Shown here in pieces: positions 20,401-27,614 of a DNA stretch of 64,000 nt; the stretch's first letter is position 1; each line of letters begins with the position of its first letter. The notes under the pieces were generated by a model. The model did not search any database. It was given only the letters and a program-made list of their open reading frames with translations, and was not told the origin of the DNA. Made by a program: the position numbers and the translations under genes. The DNA lies in contig CANNAC010000007.1 in the NCBI GenBank assembly GCA_947502495.1, positions 62,001 to 126,000 of the forward strand, read 5' to 3'. This stretch comes from an uncultured Flavobacteriaceae bacterium. Its GTDB lineage: Bacteria > Bacteroidota > Bacteroidia > Flavobacteriales > Flavobacteriaceae.

Positions 20401-22321
20401 GAATGTTACTGGCGGACAAGGAAGTAATTATACATATACTTTAAATAGCTCATCGCCAAGTGTTACTAATTCTGGACCACAAACGTCTAATGTCTTTACC
20501 GATTTAGCAGCCGGAGTATACTCTGTTACTATAGCAGATGGTTTTAATTGTACGATTACTTCCGCAGATATCACTATACAAGCACCAGCAGAAGTAGAAG
20601 CAAGTTTAGTAAAAGAAACTTCTTTAACTTGTTTCAGTCCGGCAACACTTACTTTAAGTGCGACAGGCGGAACAGGTGCATATACCTATAGTGCTAATAG
20701 TAACTTCACGCCGATACTAGGTACCTTTGTAAACACAATTACGTTTCCAGTTTCTGAAGGTGATTACATGTACTATGTGCGTGATGCGAATGGTTGTGTT
20801 TCTAATGTTTCTAATGATATTGCTATTGATACGCTTCCTGACTTAACCATAGATTTAACATTAACCAATGCAATTATTAATTGTTATGGTGATAATAATG
20901 GTGCTGTTGTGGCAGTGGCAGCAGGTGGTTTAGGGAATTATGTGTATACATTACAAGATGCTTCCGGAGCTCCAATTCTTGCCACGCAAACAAGCCCAGG
21001 CGTTTTTACAGAATTAATTGCAGGTACCTATCAAGTAGAAGTGGTTAGCGGAGATTGTCTTACAACATCTGCATTAATTAACATTACAGAACCAGCAACT
21101 CCATTAACAGCAACCTTTATAGTAAATGATATAACGTGTAATGGCGCAGATGATGGTTCTTTAATTATTAATGCTTCAGGAGGATCAGATATTATTAAAT
21201 ATGCGATTTCTCCGCAAATGAATCAGTTTTTTGAAACCAATACGTTTGAAAATTTAGAACCAGGAAATTATGATGCTGTCGTTCAAGATGAATCAGGTTG
21301 CTATTTGACTTTTAGTTTTACCATAAATGAGCCAGATGCTGTGTTACTTAGTGTTGTTTCAGGATCTATTTTACCTGAAGTATGTTCTGGAGATAATAAT
21401 GGAGAATTTAGTATTGACATCTCTGGAGGAACACCTGTATATGCTGTGAGTTTAGATGATTATAATGGACCATATATTACAGGAGCAATAGGACAGACAC
21501 AATTTGATTTTATGAATTTAAGTGGTGGAGATCATACGGTATTTATAAGAGATAGTTTTGGTTGTGAATCGGAATGGAATATCACTTTCCCAGAATCTGT
21601 AACGATTAATCCAATAGTTAATATAGAGTACGGTTGTGTCAATAATGTTTCTAGTAATGTGGTTACCGTAACGGTAGACGATAGTATTACAGATCCTTCC
21701 GATTTAGATTATTCTTTAAACGGCGGACCATATCAAGCGAGTAATATCTTTATAGATGTGGTTCCTGGAATAGGGCATTATATTGATGTAAGACATACTA
21801 ATAGCTGTATTAAAAGAACAGCACTTTTCGATATTTCAACTTTTGATCCGTTAACACTTTCTATAATAGATGGGGAGTTTAATGAGATTGTTGCTGTAGT
21901 TACAGGAGGATCTGGTAATTATGAATTTACCTTTAATGGAGAAGATTATGGAAGCACAAGCACGTTCACAATCACCGAGTCTGGAAGCTATACCGTAACC
22001 GTTACCGATAGTAATGGATGTATGGCAATAGCTACAGATTATTTTGAATTTGTTGATATCTGTATTCCAGACTATTTTACGCCAAATGGCGATGGTGTTT
22101 TAGATGGTTGGGCGCCAGAATGTGTGAATCAATACCAAAATATTGAATATTCCATTTTTGATCGTTATGGTCGTAAAATAGCAACATTACGAAGAGGTGA
22201 AAAGTGGGACGGAAGATATAACCAAACAGAACTTCCTACGGGAGATTATTGGTATGTTATTGAATTAAATGATCCGTCAGAAAACAGAGATTTCGTAGGG
22301 CACTTTACATTATACAGATAA
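8489..22321 (+). CDS. sprB: giant SprB-type cell-surface gliding adhesin, T9SS type B (4610 aa)
   Basis: I start it at ATG 8489 because MKKPTFFKIGIVIILLAISL then begins a normal signal peptide; the in-frame ATG at 8471 sits in a hairpin. Order of parts: N-terminal globular region (about 25-355), a DUF11-like module (about 358-481; LGQPLTYVIGFENTGNDDAG), an Ig-like stretch, then from about residue 700 to 4510 several dozen SprB repeats, each about 75-100 residues with a leading Cys, GGTxxYxY core, GTYTVxVxDANGC end. A jelly-roll-like insert interrupts them at about 1188-1391. The C-terminus (about 4524-4610; CIPDYFTPNGDGVLDGW to FVGHFTLYR) is a type B sorting domain. Known SprB is propelled along the cell surface by the gliding motor. 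The following sprF-like gene supports this assignment. The reading frame is intact throughout. Confidence 0.88.
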   Translation: MKKPTFFKIGIVIILLAISLPSIAQNYVPFTPRFNQDLKGDIRLIGNNILGPDNNAFNNDNVYNHNVDMQYIDIDSDAATFNSSSADLEIPNPGCYKIIHAGLYWGAVTNGTDPITNVKFKGPEGGYNDVVGTPIYSAGGVATGDSYPYSCYADVTSIVNGFTNNLGTYTIGNVSTAQGETSDFTPYNGTGYSAGWSLFIVFEDPTLPGKSITSFDGFSAISFADNPNLDIPVSGFRTVPAPIPVRANFAFAALEGDKPIQGDRLRINGVNMSTVDRLANNFFDSSVTQLDATPVMNRNPNSTNTLGFDTGIMAVPNPGNSVITNDSNNATISLSTQGDTYFVYLSAIAVEIIEPNIVLTKIVLDEFGADIGGQMVALGQPLTYVIGFENTGNDDAGNLIIRDILPINTIFDYPSGLELPPGVSVVSYDPITREVVFSVANSYVEQGYPVSEIRINVTVVENCNEIDDACSNIINNQAFATYTGVTNPNYTITDDPSLNSNTGCLLTPQATNFLADLNDCIFTQNEVLCGESVQLTAADGYDTYSWSTSATGTPVIGTTQTITVTNVGTYYVHNAAVAPCQSIDQIFTVTPYGTSITNPVIPYADEVVTCPNDGKFLPNIFLCGANDFVFIETNIADASTIIWEQLDEASCAPVSDTDCANENTSCTWNQVGTGPDFLANTSGQFRLTLNYDGGCFNQFYFNVYQNILIPTVNARDIICTTPGQITVGGVPSGYEYSIDGTNFQASNIFSVTVAGIYTIYIRQTGVTTNPCIFTVPDIQIRERDFTVSTNVTQPLCHGDKGSIQLVANDVRPQYFFTIHNGATLVNSVGPITENNYAFNNLNPGTYTVLVETEDGCTYTEDITISEPPLLTVTAAITSPLTCADGEITVYPQGGTPPYFYYINSTTDFQTVPEIVVTAGGTYDITVLDANNCSASTTIEIVDIPAPEYTISQTDVLCYNDTTGEIQINVTNANGYTLEYSIDNGTTFTSSSTFTNLNAGNYPVIIRYTLGASECFTTVETITINQPDEALTATAGISALAGCGPSGEGTIRITNPQGGTPFPTPNFYEYSFDNQATWTTSNEAFVNPGTYTVYIRDANGCVFVMQDTILDQEPPAPTIEVGETIFNCDGSGNATVTVTNNGGTSYAYDYYLDGTLNSNTADPQTFVNVPSGSHTISVEYTLLTVPTFSNLLYETFGYGEDTTSPGINPTYYCFERQVVATQCRNNPAINDGDYSVTSSIVHPFGTWINPIDHTPATTPATPNGRFMVVNIGAAIPATEILYEKQIFDIIPNQPIQVEFAAMNLLETGNSQYDPNLRVALVDGSGTEISFYNTGDIPKTENWVEYPTTPITLDPGANTSLKFILRSNVQQVSGNDVAIDDLKVFQLPVACANLVDFPFVIPSGNAFTADITGTSMISCSGNADGEITIAVQNFDPILGFQYSMDNGVTWITETTSPQTITGLTDTTYTIQVRYEDAADTCVFDFTETITSANPLEISITNTEVNCVDGATITATATEGTPGYSFQLIDTVSPFTVTDFENGTLTDVAAGTYTVQVTDALGCTAETTLTLNATTAPTAIISTTSNFCYEPTNGATLEVTASGGVAPYQYNINGGAFQNDNIFNGLTPGTYTITVRDTFGCEVTLPAETIEPQLILSTIITKDLDCTTSPDAVMTGTISGGTAPFTYAVSENGGTYTDLGTTGTPFTYTTATAGTFQFQVTDALGCIATSEVNTVDAISTPTGTANGVDPLCFNDANGEIQLFAADGSGGYTFSFNGGAFSTTSFYDALDANTTTATTTDYTYQIQDSNNCVSPIYTITLNNPTEIVAAATLSNNTNCSITTDITVTASGGAGNYTYSFNGNATYTATNVLTVTNTTTAQTITFSVRDANGCIDTETIEVPPFDPLTGMTFVDSNTITCNTATTDVTVTATNGIATFLYEITAPATATSNTSGATSGIFTNVGPGDYTFQITDGNGCTTTASHTIAPAINIAVAQTNTDQICSGSDDGTAVFTMTDVSSLGNYSYTLTPSAGTMTQTGNEVTVTNLPTGTYTFDVVDTITGCTSSASITIDPVTPITFTVNASNISCNTVTSTISFATLSGGTGGYSYAYVTSGSAAPASSDYSTSTTVDTSVLGLIIDVYVMDSNNCVVMDTITITSDVLPTVTASIDNQCTGTGNNFTITATATGIATLMYSIDGTNYQTGNIFTVTAGTYTITVRDGNGCEVTDTVIVNPQLTLAAVLDKDITCVLPAEAEVTLTASGGDASVYTYAYSTDGGTTYTNMATNVLNTTTPGSYIFMVTDANSCTAATITPIEITAAVNPDITVVQTGFINCNGEETGAISITPDITLGQAPFVFEVYNTITSTSYGTQTSGLPAGDYTVTVTDARGCTEVEPISILQPAAIIVNHSTVPITCTASGVSQGSVIVDSVTGGTGPYNYFVTGTNGYDEVELNNIGDTSTTFDVVDFGLYQINVVDTNGCSVLIQNVLVASPPDDLDITIDATADCATGGEAVVTVSTTLVGSGPFYFDIYNGTIPTAPPGGTWQLETSPGSITFSGLTTGVLYTFIVYDSLTGCTYFETAAAPIPTNATLTIDTVTSNNITCTGSADGNVSFTIHNPETNAIDVDFEIFDSLSQISTGVNGNGTVPANGSLPISNLGPLPFGNYYVLITETSGTNAGCSIVTASPFNITESAIDFNLTASVSSNENCNDLGVITAIASDGTAPYQYQILLDSDTAPIASSTGWASANTFTVEANGYTVYAIDAYGCIRDFDVTLTKDAEPTIDPQTAPCFVGNPLNITITGSVAIGSPLYSMNGSTFVSNPNFTVSASGTYTLYLQDGNGCVASTPYIVNDQLLLSAALTSALDCSATPNAEITLSATGGDTTLYTYEVSTDGGSTYSAMGTNVYTTTTAGTYMFMVTDAAGCTSTVTYVLDAIQATTFTTAEINVSCNGGSDGSITVTTTSSTGPFMYQLDSGTPQSSNVFNGLSQGTYTVTVIDANACDYTSTPITITEPLPLTATDSIIPTTTCDVATVITVLGHDGTPTASGAYYYDFNGTGFSTTNTYTVNSNGTVQTINYTVRDANGCEVTGAVIVNPLDSPTDLDFSATPITCLVSTSDITLTATGGTAALSYEILSPASATTNTTGATNGVFTGLTTDSYTFQVTDANGCSYQELYVLEDVDNIEVNGQLISDVTCNPGTDGEVVFTISNFTGTYSYSINGNPQVTGQTNPTVTINGLTAASTQTIVVTDEATGCTATTFITVSQSTPLSLVADPFINANCNAGAQVSVTASGGNGSYSYSFVVSGAPAGTYSSSNTAVLDPTISTTWDVYVQDTNSCVISTPLTITIATDPIPAGITVAGSPCLSGANDYTFTVNVASGIAPYQYSIGNGFQTSPIFTVSAPGTYTITVQDANGCENTITYTIDDPIALTLAGVSPSCSDDDGEITVTGFGGTGSYTYAISPNPASITVTGNVFSGVPSGNYVVTITDATTSCSKDASVVLDTATPVLFSTSVNDVTCNGDANGVISVDLPASNDNPIYTYEITAPIIVAPQSSNIFTGLAANTYTVQVTSGRGCIMTANVLVEEPTAIDVPAPATVQYTCTVGTNTINYASITVTGVTGGSGTYTIYEFLESGTVVQSGSSNVYTESDATGGNYTVNVYDDQGCLGSTLTAVIINPYLDLDTISVTVDNGITCTNLEDITVTASGTTGTPTNLEYTVEDVTGAVTGGIYSETNTTGIFTGLDVGNYSITVLNLDTGCTLESVHYVDSPNTFDLIVDAVIDVTCYNDNSGSVTITFVDEVITGTNPDQSGPFDYTILDSSGATVDSGATANAGPVNITGLAGGTYTINATLIGSPFCTVSENFTITRPTEALTLTTTQTSVTCLDGVGTISAVGTGGWGNLEYELTGDATVAYSANGTFTGLFAGNYVVNVRDVQGCIVSENVNLAATPPIDSTFILTPSVLSCFGDQDATLTVTNVTGGQGSNYTYTLNSSSPSVTNSGPQTSNVFTDLAAGVYSVTIADGFNCTITSADITIQAPAEVEASLVKETSLTCFSPATLTLSATGGTGAYTYSANSNFTPILGTFVNTITFPVSEGDYMYYVRDANGCVSNVSNDIAIDTLPDLTIDLTLTNAIINCYGDNNGAVVAVAAGGLGNYVYTLQDASGAPILATQTSPGVFTELIAGTYQVEVVSGDCLTTSALINITEPATPLTATFIVNDITCNGADDGSLIINASGGSDIIKYAISPQMNQFFETNTFENLEPGNYDAVVQDESGCYLTFSFTINEPDAVLLSVVSGSILPEVCSGDNNGEFSIDISGGTPVYAVSLDDYNGPYITGAIGQTQFDFMNLSGGDHTVFIRDSFGCESEWNITFPESVTINPIVNIEYGCVNNVSSNVVTVTVDDSITDPSDLDYSLNGGPYQASNIFIDVVPGIGHYIDVRHTNSCIKRTALFDISTFDPLTLSIIDGEFNEIVAVVTGGSGNYEFTFNGEDYGSTSTFTITESGSYTVTVTDSNGCMAIATDYFEFVDICIPDYFTPNGDGVLDGWAPECVNQYQNIEYSIFDRYGRKIATLRRGEKWDGRYNQTELPTGDYWYVIELNDPSENRDFVGHFTLYR
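13475..18790 (+). repeat. higher-order repeat: three 1.72-1.85 kb blocks of about seven SprB modules
   Basis: Within the adhesin a distinctive module junction recurs: a module ending TITVRDxxGCE or similar, a short link containing PQLxLS or DQLLLS, then a module starting with LDC or ITC. The cysteine codons of that junction are at 13475, 15218, 17072 and (diverged) 18788, spacings of 1743, 1854 and 1716 bases. Blocks one and three contain the same ordered series of module subtypes (for example the ATTNTTGATNGVFTGL type in block three against ATSNTSGATSGIFTNV in block one); block two keeps only the outer ones. This indicates old duplication of multi-module cassettes. Confidence 0.7.
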
Positions 22322-22361
22322 TCATAATGTGTTTTTATTATCCAACTAAATACTATTTAAA

Positions 22362-23339
22362 ATGAAAAAATTAACCATATATATTCTTTTATTGTCTTTA
22401 ACAGTAAGTTATAGTCAAGAGTTAAACATACCTGTATTTACGCAGTATTTAGCAGATAATAGTTTCGTAGTTTCTCCAACCTATGCAGGTATTGGTGACA
22501 ATATAAAAATTAGAGCGAATGGATTAACACAATGGGTTGGTATTAAAGGTGCTCCTGATAATCAATCCTTATATATGGATGCTAGACTAGGTAATCGTTC
22601 TGGTGTGGGACTATCTTTATATAATGATAGAAATGGAAACACCGTCCAAAAAGGATTTAAAGCCTCTTTTGCACATCACCTTACTTTAGATTATTACTCC
22701 AAACAATATTTGTCTTTAGGGATTTCATATAATTATAATACGTTTAAAATTGATATCCATAATTTTAGACCTACAGAGAGTATGCCAGTAATAGATCCTA
22801 GAGTAACAGACGATAGATATATTGCGAATAATAACTTTGATGTTGGTGCTCTATATAGAAATAAAGGTTTTTATTTTAGTTTTAACGCGAGTAATATTCT
22901 ACCTAAAAAGATTGATAATTTTGTTGGAGTAGAACCAGATTTACTTTTAAATTATCAAGCATATACCGGAATTGTTCTTGTAAATCCTAGAAATAAGAAA
23001 GTGGAAATTGAGCCTTCTTTGTATTTTCAATATTTTGATAGTGATGATCGGTCTAGTACCGATGTAAATATTAAAGTGAGAAAATTTAGTCGAAATGAAG
23101 ATTATGTTTGGGGAGGAATTTCCTATCGTTTTCTGAATGATCAATTTTTTAATCCCTTAAATCTTGGACCAATGGTTGGTTTTAATAAGTCTAATTTTTA
23201 TTTCGGATATGCTTATCAAATCACCATAAATGAGTTGTCTGGTTATAATGCAGGTACGCATATGGTAACTATAGGATTCGACTTTTTACAAGGTATTAGC
23301 GAATGTGAATGTACACAGACTAGATCCCATGTAAAGTAA
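22362..23339 (+). CDS. sprF: PorP/SprF-family T9SS outer-membrane protein, partner of the adhesin
   Basis: The 325-residue protein has a signal peptide (MKKLTIYILLLSLTVSYSQE) and the complete PorP/SprF barrel pattern: PVFTQYLADNSFVVSPTYAG, NGLTQWVGIKGAPDNQSLYM, SGVGLSLYNDRNGNTVQKGF, LSLGISYNYN, and DNNFDVGALYRNKGFYFSFN-type strands, ending MVTIGFDFLQG. It starts 40 bp after the adhesin stop codon. In F. johnsoniae the gene directly after sprB is sprF, which is needed to secrete SprB; PorP/SprF proteins bind type B sorting domains and attach cargo to the T9SS shuttle. The same order here makes the functional assignment strong. A strong terminator follows immediately, closing the operon. Confidence 0.9.
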   Translation: MKKLTIYILLLSLTVSYSQELNIPVFTQYLADNSFVVSPTYAGIGDNIKIRANGLTQWVGIKGAPDNQSLYMDARLGNRSGVGLSLYNDRNGNTVQKGFKASFAHHLTLDYYSKQYLSLGISYNYNTFKIDIHNFRPTESMPVIDPRVTDDRYIANNNFDVGALYRNKGFYFSFNASNILPKKIDNFVGVEPDLLLNYQAYTGIVLVNPRNKKVEIEPSLYFQYFDSDDRSSTDVNIKVRKFSRNEDYVWGGISYRFLNDQFFNPLNLGPMVGFNKSNFYFGYAYQITINELSGYNAGTHMVTIGFDFLQGISECECTQTRSHVK

Positions 23340-23360
23340 ATCGTTTTACTTTTAAAGCAG

Positions 23361-23400
23361 AAGCGCCGTATAAAAGATGTTTTTATACGGCGCTTTTGTT
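23361..23400 (+). terminator. intrinsic terminator of the spr-like operon
   Basis: A perfect 15-bp stem (23361-23375 with 23381-23395, arm AAGCGCCGTATAAAA) with a 5-nt loop is followed by TTTGTTGTTTG. It lies 22 bases after the sprF stop codon and before the convergent gene ending at 23419. On the reverse strand the stem is not followed by a T run, so it mainly serves the plus strand. Confidence 0.88.
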
Positions 23401-23418
23401 GTTTGAAATTGGTATGTT

Positions 23419-26400
23419 TTATTCTAATAAAACCTTTCTAGAAAACACATTATTTTCGTTTGTTATTCTTATAATATAAACTCCTTTAGCTAAACCATTT
23501 GTTTGTATTAAGGATCTTTCCGCGTGAAGCGATCCAGTACTAACTTCTTGTCCTAGAATAGAAAATAGTGTGTAACTTTTTGAAGGGTTCGTTTGATTTC
23601 TATTTATAATTTCTAGGCTTTCCTTGTTGTTAATAATTAGGAAGTCGGTATTCGATAACATGTTATCTGCTGTACTAAGTGCAAAAGTCTCTTCAAATTT
23701 AATTCTGAAACGACCATTGTATTCTCCAGATTCTAGAATGTTTTGATAGTTATTCTCTCTTAGATTAATTATTTCTCCAGACGCTACATCTTCAAATAGA
23801 ATACGAATATTCTCTGGTATGTTTTGCGTAGATAGCAGTGAAATGTTTATGTATTCACTTTGATTTTGTTTTAAATTTAGAGGCAGTATCGTGTTGTTTT
23901 CAATAAAAGGAATTCCTTGAATAATGCAGTTTCTGTTTTCTATAGACCAATTTAAATCGGTGTTATTCGCATCTAAATTTTCACCATCATAACCTAAGTT
24001 ATACCCAAAGCTCGTATTGGTATCTACGGTTAATAATAACTCTCTAGAAACGCCATTTAAAGTCGTGTACTCTAATCTTAGTTTCATTCTGTCGTCTGTA
24101 CTTTCTGAAGAATTGTTTGTTCTTAAAAATACCGATTGCTCTGCACTTTTTGTTTTAAAAACTCTTTGACTGTTATTAAAATTAATACTTGCATCTCCAA
24201 CAGCTTTAACGAAAAAGCCCTGCGAAACAGGAATAAATCGCTCTGGTTTTTTATTTCCTACTCCTATATTAGATACCTCTGGATGGGATAAAGCTCGAAC
24301 AGAACCAGATAAATTATAAACAGCATATCCACCTTGATATTCTGTGGTAATATGAGATCCACCTCCAAAATGATCCCAAAAATATAATGTGCCATCCATG
24401 CTAGAGGTTAGGTTATTTCCTCCATTTGTAAAAGATAGATTGTCTTTAATAAACGTATCTGCATCTAATGCGGAAGGATATGGATTTCCTAATAAATATT
24501 GTTCTCCTGTATTTATGGTTAAACTAATATCGCCGTTATTAGGCTTTCCTATAAAAGTATAGTTTTGACGATCTGTAACGTTTCCTGTACCAGTTCCTTT
24601 CATGGTGTAACCTTCTCCAATAGCCAAGGCAGTATTACTTCCAACGTGTGACCAAGAATAATAATCTTCTTCTGGACCATGAAACTTATAGATCCAATAA
24701 TTACTTAAAATAATAGGATTACTCGCACCACTATCTGCGGCAGTATGGGAAGCTTGAAAGTTTATATTTAATACATTTTCAGGGTTTGTAGCATCAAACA
24801 ATACATTGTTTAACGATGCTGCTTTGTTATTTTGAATGCTGTTAATTTCACTAACTGGTAAGCTCCAATAGTTATACGTATAACTATCTGAAGTTCCTTG
24901 CTGGTCTATTTCAATATAACCACTACTGGTTACATCTAATGTGCTTTCTATGGTTTGAACCAATTGCGATTCGCCTTTTAAATCTAGAACACCATCTATT
25001 TTTAAGTACTTACTATTGGCAATAAACTGATTGTTGTTTACTTCTAGTTTCGCGTCATTTTCTATAATTAATCCGAGTAGAGTATGACTGTCATTGGTAT
25101 CTACTAATGTGTTATTTGTGATTTTTACAATGGCCCAATCTTTATGCTTAGAATTGTCAATATCCCAAACATTACCATGTTGCCAAATAGATTGACTAGT
25201 CCAGTTTCCGTTTTGATTAGCTATATAAGGAAGTGGCGCATTAATATCTTGACGTGTTCTCATGTTGTGTAAAACTCCATCCGATAATTGTGCACTAGTA
25301 TTTGGCGTTATTCCTTGTCTGCTGTCTGTGTCTATTAATTTATAATAAAGTAAAAGGTTGCTCCATGATAAATTGTTTATTTTATTTTTAATAACGCTAC
25401 CCATTACAACACCATTATTGTTTTCTATTTCTTGATAAATTTGATGTTGAATTTCTTCCGTATCCAGTGCAACATCAAAAACGCGAGCTTCTACAATAGA
25501 ACCTTTAAAATAGTTGTTGTCACTAAATGTATTTCGTCCAATTTCAAAATCATGATTCGCGTTCCAGGTATTATTGTTTTTTAATCTGCTTCCATTTAAG
25601 TTGGTGTACTTTGCAATTTCTTCGCCATTTAAATAGAGGTATAACTCATCTGTTGTTCCGTTATAAACAGTTGCGACATGATACCATAATTCGGTTTCTA
25701 AAGCAGCTATAGTATTGTTGTTTGCATAATAATTACTAGTACCATTATTGTTATTTGTCTTTACGTATGCATTCAGCTTGTTATTGTCTAAGTGCAGTCT
25801 AAAATTTCTTTGCCCCATAATCTCTCCATCCCCTGAAAAACCCGCATCTATTTTAACCCAACTCATCATCGTAGCTTCTCTCTTTCCGCCTAAAAAAGGA
25901 GCATGACTTAAATAATCGTTTTGACCATCAAAATCTAATTCTTGAGGAGTACAAAAACTAATTTTACCTAAACCAGAACCGTGAACAAACCCAGTTCTAC
26001 AAGTATTACAATCTTGCCATAAAAAAGAAACACTAGTGATGTAATTATTATCATAAAAATTTATTCCTACTTGCGCGTTATCTCCAGCTGTAGAGGAGTT
26101 ATTAGCATTTACAACACCGATAGCATTTGTGGTATACGAAGGATTTGCAGATTCGGAGAAAGTTGGATAAATAGTTTCGCCTAAATTATTGATTGCGCTT
26201 ACGGTGTACTTATCGCCATTAGAACCTCCAGCATTTACGTGGTAAAGATCAAAACCCAAACCAAATATTGGTTCGCTAAAGGTGATGGTCATAGTGATAC
26301 CTTGATTTGAATAACCTTCCGTAAATAAATGAAGAACATCTTCACCACCATTGGTTGCAATATCATCTACATTAGGCGTATTTGCGCCTCCTGAAAAATT

Positions 26401-26676
26401 CCAATCTTCAAAAGAATTCGTTTGACCAGTAAAGTTTATACTTATATCAATTCCGGAGTTATCCACATTATCAAAGGTGTTAGAAGTACTTCCTTTTGGT
26501 AACCAGTTGAATTGATCGTCTGCGCTTGGTGAACTATCCCAGTTTAAATTGTAACTGTTTACACAACCATTTTCTTCATGGAGTTGTGCGGTAATAATAT
26601 TGGAATTAAAAATCAAACAAATAAAAACAGTAAGTTTTAATAATTGCGTATAGCAATTTCTAGTAGGCTTTTTCAT
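23419..26676 (-). CDS. large secreted LamG-domain protein with T9SS type A sorting domain
   Basis: The 1085-residue product has a signal peptide (MKKPTRNCYTQLLKLTVFIC and on to NIITAQ). Residues about 40-235 form a beta-rich N-terminal domain (ITMTITFSEPIFGLGFDLYH). A LamG/concanavalin-type domain follows at about 245-400 (LDFDGQNDYLSHAP, TMMSWVKID, LWYHVATVYNGTTDELYLYL, GSIVEARVFDVALDTEEI). A long middle region contains the GWxxN/W-rich pattern typical of Bacteroidota surface proteins (YWSLPVSE, GNPYPSALDADTFI). The C-terminus (about 1010-1085; SYTLFSILGQEVSTGSLHAE, GVYIIRITNENNVFSRKVLL) is a type A sorting domain, removed by PorU when the protein is anchored or released. It is convergent with the adhesin operon and probably monocistronic. 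Glycan binding is possible from LamG but the ligand is unknown. Confidence 0.87.
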   Translation of the reverse strand: MKKPTRNCYTQLLKLTVFICLIFNSNIITAQLHEENGCVNSYNLNWDSSPSADDQFNWLPKGSTSNTFDNVDNSGIDISINFTGQTNSFEDWNFSGGANTPNVDDIATNGGEDVLHLFTEGYSNQGITMTITFSEPIFGLGFDLYHVNAGGSNGDKYTVSAINNLGETIYPTFSESANPSYTTNAIGVVNANNSSTAGDNAQVGINFYDNNYITSVSFLWQDCNTCRTGFVHGSGLGKISFCTPQELDFDGQNDYLSHAPFLGGKREATMMSWVKIDAGFSGDGEIMGQRNFRLHLDNNKLNAYVKTNNNNGTSNYYANNNTIAALETELWYHVATVYNGTTDELYLYLNGEEIAKYTNLNGSRLKNNNTWNANHDFEIGRNTFSDNNYFKGSIVEARVFDVALDTEEIQHQIYQEIENNNGVVMGSVIKNKINNLSWSNLLLYYKLIDTDSRQGITPNTSAQLSDGVLHNMRTRQDINAPLPYIANQNGNWTSQSIWQHGNVWDIDNSKHKDWAIVKITNNTLVDTNDSHTLLGLIIENDAKLEVNNNQFIANSKYLKIDGVLDLKGESQLVQTIESTLDVTSSGYIEIDQQGTSDSYTYNYWSLPVSEINSIQNNKAASLNNVLFDATNPENVLNINFQASHTAADSGASNPIILSNYWIYKFHGPEEDYYSWSHVGSNTALAIGEGYTMKGTGTGNVTDRQNYTFIGKPNNGDISLTINTGEQYLLGNPYPSALDADTFIKDNLSFTNGGNNLTSSMDGTLYFWDHFGGGSHITTEYQGGYAVYNLSGSVRALSHPEVSNIGVGNKKPERFIPVSQGFFVKAVGDASINFNNSQRVFKTKSAEQSVFLRTNNSSESTDDRMKLRLEYTTLNGVSRELLLTVDTNTSFGYNLGYDGENLDANNTDLNWSIENRNCIIQGIPFIENNTILPLNLKQNQSEYINISLLSTQNIPENIRILFEDVASGEIINLRENNYQNILESGEYNGRFRIKFEETFALSTADNMLSNTDFLIINNKESLEIINRNQTNPSKSYTLFSILGQEVSTGSLHAERSLIQTNGLAKGVYIIRITNENNVFSRKVLLE

Positions 26677-26778
26677 AGTTTGGGACTATTATGTGGTTAA
26701 TAATTATAGGTTGTCCATTACTTACGTAAAAAAGTCTAAAGTGGTTTTGTTAATTTTCAGTTAGATATAACGATACTA

Positions 26779-26821
26779 TGATTTATGTCATTTTTATAGC
26801 TGTCATTTTCAACTATATTTG
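26779..26821 (+). promoter_or_regulatory. Crp/Fnr-type site plus -7 box for mlaEFD
   Basis: The palindrome TGATTTATGTCA at 26779-26790 fits TGA-N6-TCA. Exactly 35 bases after its first base comes TATATTTG (26814-26821), a consensus Bacteroidota -7 element. With +1 at about 26826 the site is centred near -41.5, the class II activator position, and the leader to ATG 26840 is 14 nt. Confidence 0.72.
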
Positions 26822-26839
26822 AAATATAAATACTTAATA

Positions 26840-27610
26840 ATGAGTGGTTCAAATGGTTTTAAGTCTTTTTTTATAGAAATTGGCGAGCTTACTTTATTTG
26901 CTAAGCGCTTTTTTAAAGAATTGTTTAGCAGGCCTTTTGAGGGGAAAGAATTACTAAGGCAATGTTATAATATTGGTAACCGTTCCATTTTATTAGTTGC
27001 AGTTACAGGCTTTATTATTGGTTTAGTAATAACCTTACAAACGAGGCCAACTTTAGAAGGTTTTGGCGCAGAATCTTGGATGCCATCTATGGTTAGTTTA
27101 TCTATTATTAGAGAAATAGGACCTGTAATTATAGCCCTAACATTTGCCGGTAGAATAGCTTCTGGTATAGGAGCAGAGTTAGGTTCTATGCGTGTAACAG
27201 AGCAAATTGATGCTATGGAAGTATCTGGAACAAATCCGTTTAAGTTTTTAGTCGTTACCAGAATTGTTGCAGCTACTCTTATGTTGCCACTTTTAGTGCT
27301 TCTAGGGGATGCCATTGCGCTTTCCGGATCTTACTTAATAGAAAATGTTAAAGGCGAAGTTTCTTTCGTGCTTTATTTTAATAAGGTGTTTAAGGTTTTA
27401 GAGTTTAGTGATCTAATTCCTGCTACTATAAAAACGTTTTTCTTCGGATTTGCAATTGCTCTTGTTGGTTGTTTTAAAGGATATCATTGTGAAAAAGGAA
27501 CGGTTGGAGTAGGAGCAGCAGCCAATTCAGCCGTAGTGTTTTCATCTATGCTGTTATTTGTTATCGATTTTGTAGCCGTTTTTGTAACCGATATATTTTT
27601 CGAACTATAA
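26840..27610 (+). CDS. mlaE: MlaE-family ABC transporter permease
   Basis: I use ATG 26840 (256 residues); a TTG at 26819 would add seven residues but lies in the -7 element. The protein is an MlaE/YrbE permease: GFIIGLVITLQTRPTLEGFG, the hallmark SIIREIGPVIIALTFAGRIA and SGIGAELGSMRVTEQIDAME (residues about 85-135), and C-terminal hydrophobic helices with GVGAAANSAVVFSSM. In the Mla pathway the permease dimer works with the MlaF ATPase and the MCE protein MlaD to move phospholipids between inner and outer membranes. The ATPase starts 4 bp downstream and the MCE gene follows, an intact EFD operon. No mlaB or mlaC homologue is next to it. Confidence 0.92.
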   Translation: MSGSNGFKSFFIEIGELTLFAKRFFKELFSRPFEGKELLRQCYNIGNRSILLVAVTGFIIGLVITLQTRPTLEGFGAESWMPSMVSLSIIREIGPVIIALTFAGRIASGIGAELGSMRVTEQIDAMEVSGTNPFKFLVVTRIVAATLMLPLLVLLGDAIALSGSYLIENVKGEVSFVLYFNKVFKVLEFSDLIPATIKTFFFGFAIALVGCFKGYHCEKGTVGVGAAANSAVVFSSMLLFVIDFVAVFVTDIFFEL

Positions 27611-27614
27611 TAGT

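Noticed and set aside
8489-22321. Short ORFs of 60-110 codons on either strand inside the adhesin
   Set aside because: They lie within an uninterrupted 4610-codon frame with clear repeats and show only Cys/Ser-rich shadow translations.
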